Shown piece after piece: positions 16,608 to 24,960 of a stretch of 64,000 nucleotides of DNA; the first letter of the stretch is position 1, and each line of letters begins with the position of its first letter. The position numbers were made by a program, and so were the translations under genes. Location of the stretch: the NCBI RefSeq assembly GCF_014763045.1, contig NZ_JACTAG010000001.1, forward strand, positions 992,001-1,056,000, read 5' to 3'. Source of the DNA: Sulfitobacter aestuariivivens (GTDB taxonomy: Bacteria; Pseudomonadota; Alphaproteobacteria; Rhodobacterales; Rhodobacteraceae). The notes beneath the pieces were generated by a model. It searched no databases and was not told the origin of the DNA. It was given only the letters and a program-made list of their open reading frames with translations.

Positions 16608-17699
16608 TTAGTCATCCTTGTCGGATTTGAAAACAGCCTTTCGCAGGGCCGCGACATCGCGCAGCAACTTGGGCAAACGGCGCTGTGCCTTGTAGATGTC
16701 CATCTGCCGATCCATCGCAGTGGCCGGGTAGCCAAGCATGGTCCGGCCTGCCGGTACATTCGACAGCACTTTAGAGCCCCCTCCGACAATCACACCATCA
16801 CCGACAAAGATATTGTCACTGACCCCGGTCTGGCCGCCCAGCACCACATTATTGCCAATGACCGATGACCCCGCGACCCCCGCTTGCGCGCATAGCAGCG
16901 TATTGTCACCAACAACGGCGTTGTGGCCCACTTGAACAAGGCTGTCGATCTTTGTGCCGTTGCCCACGCGCGTATCGCGCACGGTCCCGCAGTCGATGGT
17001 GGAATTCGCGCCGACTTCTACGTCGTCGCCGATTGTCACGGACCCCAGCGAGTGAATGCGATGCCAGCCTTGCGCCTTGGCGTCTCCCTGATCCCCGAGA
17101 GTGGCGCGCGCGGCCTCGACCGCACTTTTCTCGGGCGTGACGAAGGAAAAGCCATCCCCGGCGATACGCACACCGGGTTGCGCAATAAAGCGATCTCCGA
17201 TGCTGACCCGGGCCCCGATGCTCACGTGTTCACGCAAGAACGCCTGCTGCCCTAGCGTGCTGTCCCATCCGATGAAACAATGAGGGCCAATGACACTGCC
17301 ATCACCAATCCTGGCGCCAGCCGATATCACGCAGAAAGGACCGATGCTGACGTTGTCGCCGATGTCGACGGCGGCATCGACTACTGCTGAGGGATGTATG
17401 CCCGGCGCAAATCCCTGTCCCTGATCAAGCATCTCTGTCAGCGAAGACATCGCATAGCGGGGCCGTTCTGGCATGAGCGCCGCACGCAGTCCCAAGGCTT
17501 GCCAATCGGCCTCTGCCCATAAGAGCGCGGCACGCGCATCCCCTTCAGGAATGGCCTGCGCGAACTTGGGCGTCATGGCAAGTGCGAGATCATCCGGTCC
17601 CGCGCTTGCAGGCTCGGAAAGTCGGGTGATGCGCATGGCTGTGTCGCCCACCGCAGGGACACCCAGAGCTTTGCCGAGTTCAGCGATTGTGTAGGCCAT
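16608..17699 (-). CDS. lpxD: UDP-3-O-acylglucosamine N-acyltransferase (LpxD)
   Basis: Adds the second 3-hydroxyacyl chain to UDP-3-O-acylglucosamine from acyl-ACP in lipid A synthesis. The 363-residue protein has the N-terminal uridine-binding domain (1-about 100) and a left-handed beta-helix of hexapeptide repeats, with the catalytic-type His259 in VQVGHNAVVGDN and the GDGFSF loop near 181-186. About 25 extra residues (190-215) lie after that loop compared with the enterobacterial enzyme. Unlike many bacteria, lpxA, fabZ and lpxB are not adjacent; instead an ACP and a ketosynthase follow on the same strand. Confidence 0.95.
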   Translation of the reverse strand: MAYTIAELGKALGVPAVGDTAMRITRLSEPASAGPDDLALAMTPKFAQAIPEGDARAALLWAEADWQALGLRAALMPERPRYAMSSLTEMLDQGQGFAPGIHPSAVVDAAVDIGDNVSIGPFCVISAGARIGDGSVIGPHCFIGWDSTLGQQAFLREHVSIGARVSIGDRFIAQPGVRIAGDGFSFVTPEKSAVEAARATLGDQGDAKAQGWHRIHSLGSVTIGDDVEVGANSTIDCGTVRDTRVGNGTKIDSLVQVGHNAVVGDNTLLCAQAGVAGSSVIGNNVVLGGQTGVSDNIFVGDGVIVGGGSKVLSNVPAGRTMLGYPATAMDRQMDIYKAQRRLPKLLRDVAALRKAVFKSDKDD

Positions 17700-17730
17700 G
17701 GTTGCATCCCCGGTTCAGACGGGGAAAGGA

Positions 17731-19347
17731 TTAGCTGCCCAAGCCGCCCAAGACCACCCCTGCTTTGGTCAGCGCCGACCAGATCCGCGCATCCCGCCCG
17801 TAGATATCGGCACGATACTCAGTATGGCCACGCGCATTGGTTACCGCAGTGCGGTAGATCAAATGAACCGGAACAGGATCGACCAGGTTTATCTTGATCT
17901 CCCGCCCGGTGTTCAGGGCCGATTTGAAGGCGGCCTTGGGATCGGACTCTTGGACTGCCAGCAATGCATACGCAAAATCAAAGGGTTGCGCGAGGCGGAT
18001 ACAGCCGTGGCTGAACGCACGCACATCGCGGGAAAAGAGGCTCTTGGCGGGGGTGTCGTGCAGGTAAATGTTATATTTGTTGGGAAACATGAATTTGACC
18101 AGACCCAGCGCATTGGAACGACTGGGCGGCTGGTGCATCGCATAGGGAAAATTGCGTTCAGTGTACTGACTGAAATTGATCGATGACCGGCTGACCTTGC
18201 GGCCGCGGCGATCTGTTATCACCAGGTGGCTCGCCGCGTTCGGGTTCCGCTTCATCGATGGCAGGTATTCCTTGGTCACAATCGACCGTGGGACGAACCA
18301 GCTTGGGTTCACGATCATATGTTCCATCACGTCCGAAAATTCCGGTGTGACCCGGTCTGGGTCACGCGCACCGACAACGGAGCGGGTGTAGAACGTCACC
18401 TTGCCGTCATCTATGATCTTGGCCGAAAAGTCGGGGATATTCACAAGAATATGCCGTTTGCCACGGTCCGTATTGAACCAGCGTTCGCGTTCAAGCGCGA
18501 CCATGACGGATTGCAGGCGCTTTTCGACGCTGGTGTTGATCTGCGCCATGGTTGCAGGGCCGACCTTGCCGTCCGGGTTCAGGCCGTGCGCAATCTGAAA
18601 TTCGATGACCGCGTCTGTGATGGCCTGATCATAGACCATTGTGTTGGACCGCGGCAGATACGCCATCGCATAAAGGCGGTTGCGCAGGGCAATCACGGGT
18701 TGCCCTTTGTCGCCGCGCTCAAGCGATTTTCCAGGCACCTTCGGCCCCCAGCCGCCCCTGCTGAGCAGGGCTTCCATCTCGACCTTTTCCTTGAGAAGGG
18801 CGTTGTATTCCATGCTGCGTGGCGGCAGCGCACGGAAAAAAGCGGCAGGACGCGCATTTGCGAAATCGGTCAGATAGGCGGTGCGGTCTCGCTGCGGGAT
18901 CTCGCGTTTGATGGCGCTGTCAATCCGCTTGGGATCGGCGATGATCCCGGTCTGCATATCGCGCGCGAACTGAACGAAAACGCGGCTCATCTCAACTTCG
19001 GCCAGTCCCCGGTCACGCGCGGTGCGCACGGCACTCAGGCGCGCGATCAGGGCGGCAGGGTCATAACGGCTGACCGGAAGGCCGTGATCCGCAGCACCCC
19101 TGATGGCCCGAAGTAGCTCAGCCCGACGCATGCGATCCGCCTCGCCCGGGCCAGTCCAGATCGGCGCAAATTTGTTGGCTCTGTAAAACGCCGCGATATC
19201 GTCATCCCGCGCGGCAGCCTCTGCCACCGCCTGTTTGAAGGCCGTGACCTCTGCGACAGCAGGTGTTGGGGCGACATAAAGCCAGACCCCCAGAACAAGT
19301 GAAGAAACGGCCAGAATGCTGCCACGTCTTGCCCGGATGCCTGTCAT
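17731..19347 (-). CDS. L,D-transpeptidase with peptidoglycan-binding domain (YcbB/LdtD type)
   Basis: The 538-residue protein has an N-terminal signal or anchor (SILAVSSLVLGVWLYVA), a large scaffold region, a PG-binding domain (about 205-275, with GDKGQPVIALRNRLYAM and LNPDGKVGPATM) and a YkuD catalytic domain (about 298-480). The active site is intact: FSHGCIRLAQP with Cys449, preceded by NIYLHDTP. It makes 3-3 peptidoglycan crosslinks or anchors proteins in the periplasm. It is divergently transcribed from a DUF882 peptidase-like gene, a second peptidoglycan gene, across a 331-base shared upstream region. Confidence 0.93.
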   Translation of the reverse strand: MTGIRARRGSILAVSSLVLGVWLYVAPTPAVAEVTAFKQAVAEAAARDDDIAAFYRANKFAPIWTGPGEADRMRRAELLRAIRGAADHGLPVSRYDPAALIARLSAVRTARDRGLAEVEMSRVFVQFARDMQTGIIADPKRIDSAIKREIPQRDRTAYLTDFANARPAAFFRALPPRSMEYNALLKEKVEMEALLSRGGWGPKVPGKSLERGDKGQPVIALRNRLYAMAYLPRSNTMVYDQAITDAVIEFQIAHGLNPDGKVGPATMAQINTSVEKRLQSVMVALERERWFNTDRGKRHILVNIPDFSAKIIDDGKVTFYTRSVVGARDPDRVTPEFSDVMEHMIVNPSWFVPRSIVTKEYLPSMKRNPNAASHLVITDRRGRKVSRSSINFSQYTERNFPYAMHQPPSRSNALGLVKFMFPNKYNIYLHDTPAKSLFSRDVRAFSHGCIRLAQPFDFAYALLAVQESDPKAAFKSALNTGREIKINLVDPVPVHLIYRTAVTNARGHTEYRADIYGRDARIWSALTKAGVVLGGLGS

Positions 19348-19678
19348 CGATTTCCCCTTAAATGCGCGATTTACTTGCTATGTCTCAAGTGTTCCGGACC
19401 ATTGAACGCATGTCTAATCACAATGACGTCTGGCGGTGTTTCGGACCCCCATACACCGCAAACTGGTGCGAAAAAAGCACCCTATTTCCGAACCGGCGAT
19501 TAACAACTCATCACGCATTGCGCAAAAATTCGCCGAAATTTGCATATTCATGGAACCTTTCTGATTCAGCACTTGGTTCAAGAATCACGCTATGCCATAA
19601 GAATGTTGCATCTGGGGATGAGATGAAGTGCCCGTGTAACATCACGGGTCACACAGGCAGACGACGGGACGAGAAACC
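19348..19678. other. Divergent promoter region without a gene
   Basis: This 331-base AT-richer stretch separates the L,D-transpeptidase (leftward) and DUF882 (rightward) genes, and no reading frame in it looks coding. For the rightward gene a plausible promoter is TTGGTT (19573-19578), 17 bases, CATAAG (19596-19601). A small inverted repeat CCCGTG/CACGGG (19631-19636/19643-19648) falls in the predicted 5' leader. I see no clear promoter for the leftward gene. Confidence 0.45.
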
Positions 19679-20248
19679 ATGGCAGGCAATAGCTCTTCGG
19701 GCATGACCCGGCGCGCCCTCTTGGGTGCATTCGCAGCAACAACCATCACGGCAGCTCCGACATTTTCCAACGCAGCAGGGTTCCTGCGCGGCGGCGGTGA
19801 TATTCGCCGGATCCGGATGTATTCCGGTCGTACCGGTGAACGGATCGACATGATCTACTGGATCGAAGGCAAATACATCAAAGACGCGGTGAAGGAAGTG
19901 AACTACTTCATGCGCGACTGGCGCACGGATGGGGTCAAGTCTATCGACCTGCGCACAGTAGACATCATGGCAGCCGCCCATAACCTGCTGGATGTGAACG
20001 AGCCATATATGCTCTTGTCCGGCTATCGCAGCCCGAAGACAAACGCGATGCTGCGGTCACGGTCGCGTGGAGTCGCCAAGAATTCCCTTCATATGCGCGG
20101 TCAGGCTGCTGACCTTCGGCTTTCGTCGCGGTCTGTCGGTCAGATGGCCAAGGCCGCGGCGGCTTGCCGTGGCGGCGGTGTGGGCCGGTATTCCGGCTCC
20201 AACTTTGTCCACATGGATTGCGGTCAGGTGCGGACCTGGGGCGGATAA
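19679..20248 (+). CDS. DUF882/YcbK-family murein peptidase-like protein, Tat-exported
   Basis: The 189-residue protein has a twin-arginine signal (MTRRALLGAF then a hydrophobic stretch ending SNAA) and a peptidase M15A/YcbK-like domain. Candidate zinc ligands are the His and Asp of HMRGQAAD and the His in NFVHMDCG. The region SGYRSPKTNAMLRSRSRGVAKNSLH is typical of the family. It probably cuts or modifies peptidoglycan peptides in the periplasm; the precise bond is unknown. The ATG at 19679 has GGGACGAG upstream, and the Met at 19703 is a possible alternative. It is divergent from the L,D-transpeptidase gene and followed by a terminator. Confidence 0.88.
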   Translation: MAGNSSSGMTRRALLGAFAATTITAAPTFSNAAGFLRGGGDIRRIRMYSGRTGERIDMIYWIEGKYIKDAVKEVNYFMRDWRTDGVKSIDLRTVDIMAAAHNLLDVNEPYMLLSGYRSPKTNAMLRSRSRGVAKNSLHMRGQAADLRLSSRSVGQMAKAAAACRGGGVGRYSGSNFVHMDCGQVRTWGG

Positions 20249-20279
20249 CAGTCCGATACTCGGTCTCAGATTTTGATCT

Positions 20280-20302
20280 AAGCGCCGCCATGGCGCTTTT
20301 TT
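20280..20302 (+). terminator. Rho-independent terminator of the DUF882 gene
   Basis: Stem AAGCGCC/GGCGCTT (20280-20286/20292-20298) with a 5-base loop and six T. It lies 31 bases past the stop and also separates the convergent RTX-type gene. Confidence 0.85.
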
Positions 20303-20332
20303 CTTTTGTACCTGCTTGGTCGCCGACCGCGT

Positions 20333-21091
20333 TCACGGCGCGGCAGACAGATTGAACTGTGCCAGCGCCTCCTCTGTTGAGATGACCTGCACATCCAGCA
20401 CACCAGGCCCGTGACTGACCTGCGCCAGCAGATGCTGCCCAAGCCTGACTTCAGAGACCCCATCGCTTGTCTCGATTGTCACCTGCCCGCTAAGCTGAGC
20501 ACCGGCTTCCAAGATCAGGGCAAGTGTATCTTCAGCCGGATCGAAGTCGGTGATCTCCGTCACCTGCGTGTCATTCAACGCGGTGTAAATGCTGATCTGA
20601 TCCGCCCCCTCACCCCCGGTAATTGTGCTGCCGTTGTCCACAAAGATCGTATCATCACCCGGCCCGCCATCAACCTGGCTGATGTTGGCGCTTTGCAGGC
20701 CCGGCAAATCGAAATCGATGATCTCGTCATCCCCCGCGCCGCCGATATAGACGTCGTTCCCGCCATTGCCCCACATCACATCGTCACCAAGCCCGCCCAA
20801 CAGGGTGTCATTGCCGTCATCCTTGAATCCAATCGCCGGATCAGCATCATCCCCGACAAGGGTGTCGTTCCCGCCATTTCCCGCGATAACGTCATTGCCG
20901 CCCAGACCATTGATGAATTCATCCGCCGACGCGCCCTGAAGGATGTCAGTTGCATCAGTTCCCTCGATCACGGTGGCGCCTGTTGTTTCTGGTGGCGTCT
21001 CTGCGTCTGGTCCATCCTCGTCACCGCTGTCGCCTGAGCCCATCAGTCCGGCCAGGCCGATGAATCCGGCCAATAGAACAAGAATTTCCAT
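20333..21091 (-). CDS. Small RTX-repeat calcium-binding protein with N-terminal hydrophobic anchor
   Basis: The 252-residue acidic protein carries several hemolysin-type nonapeptide repeats, such as GLGGNDVIAGNGGNDTLVGDD, GNDTLLGGLGDDVMWGNGG and GGAGDDEII (about 60-130), which wind a Ca-binding beta-roll. It begins with MEILVLLAGFIGLAGLMGSG, which could act as membrane anchor or signal, followed by a Asp/Glu/Pro linker. Most RTX proteins instead rely on an uncleaved C-terminal signal and a type I secretion system; no such system is nearby. The C-terminal domain (about 165-252) has no enzyme motif. Function unknown. Confidence 0.82.
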   Translation of the reverse strand: MEILVLLAGFIGLAGLMGSGDSGDEDGPDAETPPETTGATVIEGTDATDILQGASADEFINGLGGNDVIAGNGGNDTLVGDDADPAIGFKDDGNDTLLGGLGDDVMWGNGGNDVYIGGAGDDEIIDFDLPGLQSANISQVDGGPGDDTIFVDNGSTITGGEGADQISIYTALNDTQVTEITDFDPAEDTLALILEAGAQLSGQVTIETSDGVSEVRLGQHLLAQVSHGPGVLDVQVISTEEALAQFNLSAAP

Positions 21092-21270
21092 AACAACGCC
21101 TAATCACTAACAACGGGCGAACCGTCTCAGGAAACCACAATCGTGTCCAGTTTGACGGCAATTGGGGCGGGTATTCCTACACTTATGGTCGAAAATCCGC
21201 AGGAATGATACCTTCTGTCCAGCGATCGTGGTCAATCAAGGATGGGGTACAGGCTCAAAAATTAGGGGAA

Positions 21271-21347
<77 letters not shown>

Positions 21348-21394
21348 ACGCCACCGCTACATAGCCAGAGCGTCCGCGTGCCGCAATGGCAAAG

Positions 21395-22615
21395 TCAGGC
21401 AAAAAGCTCGTGCGCAAGCTCAAGCGCGTCGACCAGCACATCAACCTCATCCGTGGTGTTATAAAGCCCAAAGGATGCGCGACACGTGGCGGTCACGCCG
21501 AAATGCTCCATCAACGGTTGGGCGCAGTGGTGCCCTGCCCGCACGGCCACCCCTTTCTTGTCAAGAATTGTAGAGATGTCATGGGCATGGGCCGCGCCAT
21601 CCAGCGTAAAGCTGAATATCGCCGCCTTGTCCGGCGTTGTCCCCTGAACCTGCAGCCAGTTGAGACCGGCAAGCTTTTCGGTCGCATAGTCGCGCAGGCG
21701 ATCCTCGTGGGCTGCAATGTTCTGCATCCCCAGATCCATCATGTAATCCAGCGCCACACCCAGCCCAATGGTCTGTACAATCCCTGGTGTTCCTGCTTCG
21801 AACTTCATCGGCGGGTCGTTATAGCTGATAGTGTTCTTTGCGACCTCGCGGATCATGTCGCCACCTCCAATAAACGGGCGCATTTCTGCCATACGTTCCT
21901 TGCGGATGTAGATCGCGCCCGAACCGGACGGACCATAGAGCTTGTGCCCGGTGATCGCATAAAAATCACAGCCAAGATCGGCCACATCCACCGGCATGTG
22001 CACTGCAGCCTGCGAGCCGTCAACCAGCACCGGAACGCCCTTCTCATGGGCCGCAGCGGTGATTGCCTTTACATCAACCTTTGTGCCTAACACGTTGGAA
22101 AGATGCGTGATTGCCACCAGCTTGGTTCTTGGACCAATGGCATCGATCACAGATTGCGTATCCAGCGCCCCGGTGCTGTCCACATCAACCCACTTGAGCA
22201 CGACGCCCTGACGCTCGCGCAGAAAGTGCCAGGGGACGATGTTTGCGTGATGCTCCATCACACTAAGCAGGATCTCATCACCGGCTTGCATCCTGGGCAT
22301 GGCCCACCCGTAGGCGACGGTATTGATGCCCTCGGTGGTGCCCGAGTTCAGGACAATCTCATCCTCAGACGCGGCCCCGAGAAAGCGAGCAATTGTGCCG
22401 CGTACGGCCTCATATTTGTCAGTTGCCAGATTAGAAAGGTAATGCAATCCCCTGTGAACATTGGCATATTCATAAGAATAGGCCTGCGTGATTGCATCAA
22501 TCACGACCTGCGGTTTCTGTGCGGACGCGCCGTTGTCCAGATAGACCAACGGTTTGCCATTCACCTCGCGCGAGAGGATCGGAAACTGTGCCCGGATTGC
22601 ATCAACATCATACAT
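21395..22615 (-). CDS. sufS: Cysteine desulfurase SufS (group II)
   Basis: A PLP enzyme that takes sulfur from cysteine for Fe-S cluster assembly by the SUF machinery, 406 residues. The PLP lysine is Lys225 in YAITGHKLYGPSG and the persulfide cysteine is Cys378 in ATCRASFGLY, the SufS-type short loop. The ATG at 22615 (MYDVDAIRAQFPIL) is preferred over a longer frame because it matches the family N-terminus. It overlaps the end of the preceding membrane-protein gene by 8 bases. It is the last gene of the suf operon. No sufE or sufU, the usual partners, is in the operon. Confidence 0.95.
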   Translation of the reverse strand: MYDVDAIRAQFPILSREVNGKPLVYLDNGASAQKPQVVIDAITQAYSYEYANVHRGLHYLSNLATDKYEAVRGTIARFLGAASEDEIVLNSGTTEGINTVAYGWAMPRMQAGDEILLSVMEHHANIVPWHFLRERQGVVLKWVDVDSTGALDTQSVIDAIGPRTKLVAITHLSNVLGTKVDVKAITAAAHEKGVPVLVDGSQAAVHMPVDVADLGCDFYAITGHKLYGPSGSGAIYIRKERMAEMRPFIGGGDMIREVAKNTISYNDPPMKFEAGTPGIVQTIGLGVALDYMMDLGMQNIAAHEDRLRDYATEKLAGLNWLQVQGTTPDKAAIFSFTLDGAAHAHDISTILDKKGVAVRAGHHCAQPLMEHFGVTATCRASFGLYNTTDEVDVLVDALELAHELFA

Positions 22616-23198
22616 TAGCTTGTGTTCCCTGGGCCAACACCCCGATGAAGGCCAGCAATATGCCCAGCCCCAAGACAAGTCCGATCAACCCCACAACCAC
22701 AACAACCAGCGCGTGCCCGTAAGACGTCAGATTGAGCGCGGTCATCAAGAATGTCAGCAGCACCCATACCCCCCACGCAAAGACCACCAAGGTTGCAAGG
22801 GCTGCAAGGGTGGGCGAGAATACGCTGAGAAGGATGATCACCAGCTGCAACCCGGTGCGCAGAACCTGCAACCAGACGACCAGTGCGAGTAGATCAATCA
22901 GCCGGCCATTGCCCCCCATCGCCATCCCGGCCCAGTAAAGCGCGTGGATATAGATGACCATCATGCCCGCGATCAGCACAAAGGCCGCAAGCGGTGTGCT
23001 GAAATAGCTTGGTAGTTGCTGATCCGGTCCGGCGGTTGCCATCAACAGCTGCAGGAACACCGCGTTGAAAGCTGCCACAAGGGCCAGCGCTGTCCACAGC
23101 ACATCGCGACTGAACCCCAGAGCAAGGATCGCCTTGCCCGCGGCAGCAGGATCCCGAAAAGTCAGCTTTGCCAGATCGATGATATCCTGAGGTGTCAT
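22608..23198 (-). CDS. YIP1-like membrane protein in the suf operon (second)
   Basis: The 196-residue integral membrane protein has about five hydrophobic segments. It starts MTPQDIIDLAKLTFRDPAAAGKAIL, a short amphipathic N-terminus followed by membrane spans, which fits the YIP1-like family of many Rhodobacteraceae. The ATG at 23198 overlaps the stop of the first membrane gene (ATGA), and its own stop overlaps the sufS start, so it is translationally coupled in the operon. No metal-binding motif or catalytic residue is visible. A link to Fe-S assembly rests on position only. Confidence 0.8.
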   Translation of the reverse strand: MTPQDIIDLAKLTFRDPAAAGKAILALGFSRDVLWTALALVAAFNAVFLQLLMATAGPDQQLPSYFSTPLAAFVLIAGMMVIYIHALYWAGMAMGGNGRLIDLLALVVWLQVLRTGLQLVIILLSVFSPTLAALATLVVFAWGVWVLLTFLMTALNLTSYGHALVVVVVGLIGLVLGLGILLAFIGVLAQGTQANV

Positions 23199-23680
23199 GC
23201 CGCCCCCCGGCCTGCGCCAATAAGCCCGGCGACCCAAAACCAGATGAACACGATCATCCAGAGCAATCCGACGCCGCTCATCTCAATGCCGGGCCCGATA
23301 AAGCCTGCGGTGAGACCCCAGAGCAGCATCAGTGGAGATGACGCCAAAAGCGCCCAGAAGAGCGCCAATCGTGCCCCAAAGGCACTTTGCTTGCGGCCAA
23401 AGGCACGCGCAATCAGGTGGCTGACAAGGCCAATAGCGTAGAAAATCAGGGGCGCGATGAAAAGCCACGCAAGCAACGTGGCGCCCAGCATCATTGGCAG
23501 ATCCGTCTCCATCACATGTGCCTCACGCGCCAGACGCGGCATCTGTGCGACAAAGACCATCAAGCAACCGATCATCAGGTAGATCAGCGCACGGTCTTCG
23601 CGTTCCCCCTGCCCCAGAATACGACGCACGACGCGGCCGGGACCGCGATAGGTCGCAACGATGTCAGATGTCGCCGCCAT
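23195..23680 (-). CDS. YIP1-like membrane protein in the suf operon (first)
   Basis: The 161-residue protein has a basic cytosolic N-terminus (TYRGPGRVVRRILGQGERED) and about four membrane spans. It is similar in size and hydrophobic pattern to the following gene, perhaps an ancient duplicate or the two halves of a heterodimer. Its ATG shares a base with the sufD stop and its stop overlaps the next start. It has a single Cys in the first span (IGCLMVF). The family is named after eukaryotic YIP1 membrane proteins, but bacterial functions are unknown. Confidence 0.78.
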   Translation of the reverse strand: MAATSDIVATYRGPGRVVRRILGQGEREDRALIYLMIGCLMVFVAQMPRLAREAHVMETDLPMMLGATLLAWLFIAPLIFYAIGLVSHLIARAFGRKQSAFGARLALFWALLASSPLMLLWGLTAGFIGPGIEMSGVGLLWMIVFIWFWVAGLIGAGRGAA

Positions 23681-24960
23681 TAGGTACTGTGCCGCTCCAA
23701 CCAGCCAGCAAGGCGCGCGTTGATCTCGTCGCGCAGCTCTTCGGCGGCAATCTCCTCCACGGCTTCGGCAAGGAAAGCGAGCGTCAAAAGATCTGTTGCT
23801 TCACGGCGCGAAACACCACGCGCGCGCAGATAAAAGAGCGCCTCTTCATCGATTGCGCCAGAGGTCGAACCATGTGAACAGGCCACGTCATCGGCGTAGA
23901 TCTCAAGTTCCGGCTTGGCCAGAAACTGGCTGTCGCCATCAAGAAGCAGCGACTGGCTGATCTGATACCCGTCCGTTTTCTGGGCGCCTTCCTTGACAAG
24001 GATTTTACCCTGAAACACGCCGGTTGCCCCGTTGCGCAAGACTTTCTTGAACACCTGACGGCTTTCGCAATTCACCGCATCATGGGTGATAAATACTGTG
24101 TCATCGTGGTGAAATGCGCCATCGCCGACACAGGCCCCGGCCACATGGGCAGAGGCGTCATCGCCCGTCAGTTCGATCACACATTCGTTCCGGGTCAGGA
24201 TGCCGTTGACCGTGAGCGTGAAGCTCTTGAATTCCGATTCCGACCCAAGGCGTGCAAAGATGTGCGTGGCAGCACGGCGTTCGTGGTCGCGGCCCTGTGC
24301 GCGGACATGGGAAAAAGAGGCGCCATCTGCTACCTCGACTTCCATCACTTTGTTGAACCGCGCCGCTGCCGGGCCGTTCTCCACAACGGTCAGGTCGGTG
24401 CCGGGATCCATCTTAATCAGGTGATGCAGGATCGCATCAGAAATTTCTGATTCATGGCGATAAATCAGGCTGACAGGTTTGCTGGGCCTGCCGGTCACAT
24501 GGATAAGCACGCCATCCGTTGCAAAGGCTGTATTCAACGCCGCAAGGGGTCTGACCACCGGGGTCTGTCCGTTCTTTTCCAATGCACCATAGAGGTCTTG
24601 CGCCCAGTGCAGATCGCTGGTTGCCTCAGCCAGACGTTCGATCTTGATCCCTTCAAGGGCCAGATCGTCAGAGGCGGTCGGATCAAAAACGCCGTCCACA
24701 AAGACGACCTTCAGCCGGTCCAGCGCATCAAAAAGTGGTGCCTCATCATGGACAAATACCGCAGCGGGTTCCGGCGCGGGCTGGGTCAATGTATCGGGGC
24801 GGGTGAATTTCCAATATTCGTCCCGACGATGCGGTATGCCCATTGTAATCAAGCGGTTAAGCGCGTCTTCTCGTGCGGTGACGGACCATCCCTCGCCGGG
24901 CATGGCGTGCCCTTTGATTAAGGCCTCGGTCGGCGTTTCCTGTGCGGCAGCTTCGCCCAT
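23680..24960 (-). CDS. sufD: Fe-S cluster assembly protein SufD
   Basis: A beta-helix scaffold subunit of the SufBC2D complex, 426 residues. The N-terminal part has GIPHRRDEYWKFTRPDTL, typical of SufD. The C-terminal core has FQGKILVKEGAQKTDGYQ, the DDVACSHGSTSGAIDEEALFYLRARG motif and EAVEEI. The conserved His of ACSHGST is present. Start and stop each overlap the neighbouring genes by one base (sufC upstream, the membrane gene downstream), showing tight coupling. Confidence 0.95.
   Translation of the reverse strand: MGEAAAQETPTEALIKGHAMPGEGWSVTAREDALNRLITMGIPHRRDEYWKFTRPDTLTQPAPEPAAVFVHDEAPLFDALDRLKVVFVDGVFDPTASDDLALEGIKIERLAEATSDLHWAQDLYGALEKNGQTPVVRPLAALNTAFATDGVLIHVTGRPSKPVSLIYRHESEISDAILHHLIKMDPGTDLTVVENGPAAARFNKVMEVEVADGASFSHVRAQGRDHERRAATHIFARLGSESEFKSFTLTVNGILTRNECVIELTGDDASAHVAGACVGDGAFHHDDTVFITHDAVNCESRQVFKKVLRNGATGVFQGKILVKEGAQKTDGYQISQSLLLDGDSQFLAKPELEIYADDVACSHGSTSGAIDEEALFYLRARGVSRREATDLLTLAFLAEAVEEIAAEELRDEINARLAGWLERHST

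Noticed and set aside
20333..21091. RTX toxin with type I secretion
   Set aside because: No ABC exporter, membrane-fusion or acyltransferase gene nearby, few repeats, and an N-terminal hydrophobic segment.
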